A model generated the notes under the pieces. It saw nothing but the letters and a program-made list of their open reading frames with translations, did no database searches and was not told the DNA's origin. This document shows, piece by piece, positions 61,255 through 64,000 of a stretch of DNA of 64,000 bases. The DNA is from Poecilobothrus nobilitatus. Its lineage: Eukaryota; Arthropoda; Insecta; Diptera; Dolichopodidae. A program made the translations under genes and the position numbers. The stretch lies in the NCBI GenBank assembly GCA_947095535.1, contig OX352774.1:32008496-32072495 (forward strand), read 5' to 3'. Positions within the stretch are counted from its first letter, which is position 1; every line of letters starts with the position of its first letter.

Positions 61255-62192
61255 AACAAGTAAAAATAACAGTAAGTCGATGCAACCGACTTATTTATAC
61301 CCTACACCTAAAAAATTCAAATTAAATTAAAAATCCATAAGTTATTTTAGTTAGATATTTAATACAAGCTAAAAAAAATAAATGCTGTTACAACCTTTGT
61401 ACAAAATTTCAGGTTTCTATCTTTATTAAATTCGAAAATATGATTGTTAGGTCTTGGGAAGTGTGTGAAGGTACGCGGACCACCACCCCAATTCATCTCA
61501 AATTTTAGAGACATCAACAGGGTAGAACATTCTTATATCAAATTTCAAGTTTATATATTTATTAATTTCGAAGATATGCTTGTTTGGTCTTAGGAGTTGT
61601 GTGGCAGATACCCGAACAACCATTCTAATTCATCTTAAATTTTGGACAAATTAGGGATTCAGGAAACAACACCCTTGTACCAAATTTGAAGTTTCTGTCT
61701 TTATTAATTTCGAAGATATGCTTGTTCGGTTTTGGGAGTTGTATGGGAGGTACCCGAACGACCACTCCAATTCCTCTCAAATTTTAGACAAATCAAGGAT
61801 TTAGGAAACAGCACCCTCGTATCAAATTTGAAGTTCCTATCTTAATTAATTTCGAAGATATGCATGTTCGGTTTTGGGAGTTGTATGGGAGGTACCCGAA
61901 CAACCACTCCGCTTCATCTCATGGTCGAACGCATGGTCCGATTTCGCCCATTTACAATCCCCGCTTTACCTTAGTCATTGTTAACCTACAGTATAAATTT
62001 CATCAAGATAGCATCATTATTTTTTGAGTTATCGTGCTCGTACGGACGGACGGACGGACATCGCTAAATCGACTCCGGCGGTGATCCTGATTCAGAATAT
62101 ATATACATGTCTATACCTAACTCGCTTCCTTTTGGTGGTTACAAACACCATACCAAAGTTAATATACCCTATACTTAATGTGTAGGGTATAA
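61255..62192 (+). mobile_element. ATACCC-type element of about 0.9 kb, copy 2
   Basis: The same order as 25257-26166 is seen: AACAAGTAAAAATAACAGTA, TATACCCTACACCTAAA, four tandem units of about 140 bp, GCATGGTCCGATTTCGCCCA, CGGACGGACGGACATCGCTA, CTGATTCAGAATATATATAC, and the inverted end TAATGTGTAGGGTATA. The GGAC tandem is one or two units longer than in copy 1. Differences are scattered substitutions, so both are fairly recent. There is no ORF. Confidence 0.85.
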
Positions 62193-64000
62193 AAAATATG
62201 CAATCCAGCTAAAACTATTTCAATTATAAACCAAAAAATAATATTAGACCTCTACATAAAAATTTCTGTTTGGGTAGGAAATAAAAGAGGATAAAAGAGA
62301 AATTGAAAGGAACATTGTGATTCTCACAAATTATAAAAGATGTAATAAATCTACTATTGCTTTTCACGTTGCACCAATCCTTTCCTTCTTTGTTTTGTGC
62401 ATATAGTCTTTTCTTAAATCTTGTGTAATATTAGTGTTGCATTGTTGAATGGCTTCAAATACTTTTCTTTAGGATATAATTATGTACATGCTTTAGGATA
62501 TAATTTCTTTAGGATATAATTATGTAGAGCTTTGAAACTCTAAATACAAAATTTATATTCATTTAGCTTTCTTTGTTTTCGGTTGAAACTATGACCTTCT
62601 TTAACTTTTCATCTGATTTTTTTTTTTTTTGTAGTTATAATCTATAAAATACTCTTTGGTGGCGTGAGATTTTTTTTAATAACCTCAACAAACACTTCTT
62701 GCCAATATAGTTAGTTGATTTGATACCCTTACTGCTTTGACAGTTTAGTTGCTAAAAAGTAAAGATAGGATAAAATTGAATAGGAATTCGGATATTATTT
62801 TTAAATTGGGGAATTTTGTATTAGAAAAATATCGAGTCTTTACTTGAATTCTTACAGATCATATAAATTGAGGAAAGCAAAGATAAATAGTGTGTTCCAT
62901 AACAATTACAAGTTCTTATTATATATGAGATTTTTTATATCAGGATTTTAATTTGAATAAGGATACTATTTTGATAAATTAAAATTTTGTATTTATAGTA
63001 CTGTTAATTATAAAATAGTGTTTTAAGTAAATGTTATCGTTTTGCTAGTTGTTCTTCATTCTTCATAATCTTTGAGATTTAATTAAATTATCAAATTTTA
63101 TCAAACGCACACAACTGCAAAAATTATTTTGAAATTTAACAAAACTCACAATATAAAACCTAAATTTAAATTTGATTGTTAAGTTTAAAAAATTATAAAA
63201 AAAAAAAAAAATTCGATTTAAAATCTTCTAAAATAAATTACAACACAATCATATTATATTTTATATTTTGATGTAGGTGTACTTTAGGTACCACAACATC
63301 AATTTAGTTACGTACTTATTATTAAGTACAAATTTTTTATTTATCTCTATAAATCACTGTCACGATGAAATCATTTTGAAATATTGTCAAATTTCTTTTT
63401 TTTTTTAAATCTAATGATTCAAATTTACATCGAAATCAAGACGGTTTTGCATTTTAATTCCATAAAATAAGATCAAAATGTCAAAATTTATCTCAATAAA
63501 TTCTATTCTTACAAAAATTTATACATATTATTATAATAACATTCATTTTCTCTCTCTCTCTTTCATTCTCTCTCTCTATAATTTTATCTATACTTTTCTA
63601 ATTCATTTCGTTATTCACAATATAATCTTCGGCTTTTACATTTTCTTATCTTTGACAGCTAAAAAAGAAAAAAAAACAAAAACAAAAAAAAAAATTTATT
63701 CTATGACAAAATATCTAGATAGAATAGATACATATACGCACACAATTTGTTATATAGAATCTGTGACTTTCTAATTCCAATCACATTATTTGTCTCTATC
63801 CATGTTTCTTTTTTTTTTTTAATTTTTATTTTTCTTTTCATTCTTTTCTAAATCTAATTCCAAAAAAAAAAAAAAAAACTGAAAAAACGCTATTCTAACT
63901 TGTCATTTGTTTATATTTATCTCATCAATAATCTTCGAAAAAGTTGATTTAGTTGTCTCCCACCACACTATATATTCTTTCAATAACACTTTTTTCCATA
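62193..64000. other. AT-rich non-coding DNA
   Basis: Nothing beyond simple repeats. The word CTTTAGGATATAATT occurs three times at 62466-62530, a local duplication. A CT-rich microsatellite (CTCTCTCTCTCTTTCATTCT) is at 63549-63580. The + frame at 63478-63774 spans that microsatellite and is not supported as a gene. Confidence 0.55.
62466..62530 (+). repeat. Local triplication of CTTTAGGATATAATT
   Basis: Three occurrences lie near 62468, 62490 and 62508. The first and third continue identically into ATGTA. This is consistent with a small slippage or duplication event in unique DNA. Confidence 0.75.

Overview
This is eukaryotic, extremely A+T-rich DNA. It has long poly(A)/poly(T) runs throughout, no bacterial operon structure, and almost no open reading frame that behaves like a gene. 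The repeats point to an insect, most likely a fly (Diptera). Several elements combine terminal ATACCC-type inverted repeats with a short CCGT or GGAC tandem stretch beside a 'CATCGCTAAATCGAC' block. I know that architecture from fly genomes. The assignment is an inference from repeat style, not from a sequenced gene.

The window reads best as one or more very long introns, or intergenic DNA, on the + strand of a host gene. The one convincing host exon is at 29801-29926: 126 bp, exactly 42 codons, Pro/Thr-rich, with a polypyrimidine-CAG acceptor, a GTAAGT donor and only one open frame. Two much shorter candidates on the same strand are also multiples of three: 16524-16556 (33 bp, good splice signals) and 33460-33486 (27 bp, weak acceptor). 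I cannot name the gene.

Most recognisable content is mobile DNA. (1) Three foldback-type elements (12798-13893, 35650-36729, 49043-49872) have inverted arms made of short repeated words and share an internal minisatellite of roughly 85-100 bp. (2) A tRNA-derived SINE has three clear copies and one decayed copy. (3) 3' fragments of non-LTR retrotransposons lie at 3185, 16811, 28054, 39440 and 47528. (4) A family carrying an 'ACCGTTATGTGAAA' core has six copies plus a related subfamily, including a near-identical inverted pair 12 kb apart. (5) A direct pair of about 0.9 kb elements (25257 and 61255) each holds four tandem units of about 140 bp. (6) An unclassified repeat of about 150 bp has four copies on one strand. 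(7) Two MITEs (45081-45441 and 55175-55541) are present, the second nested inside a copy of the 150-bp repeat with a 4-bp target duplication.

Layout: 1-12789 is AT-rich filler with old repeat remnants. 12790-19835 holds foldback 1 with a SINE inside, a decayed ATACCC element, a candidate microexon and LINE debris. 22-30 kb holds a SINE, the first 0.9-kb element, LINE debris, the right-way copy of the 850-bp repeat and the host exon. 32-45 kb holds repeats, foldback 2, LINE/LTR debris, the inverted 850-bp copy, two ATACCC elements and a MITE. 47-56 kb holds a 5'-truncated LINE, foldback 3 and the nested MITE. 56-64 kb is mainly low-complexity DNA with the second 0.9-kb element. I found no functional RNA gene, promoter, CRISPR array or origin. 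Identities quoted are by eye.
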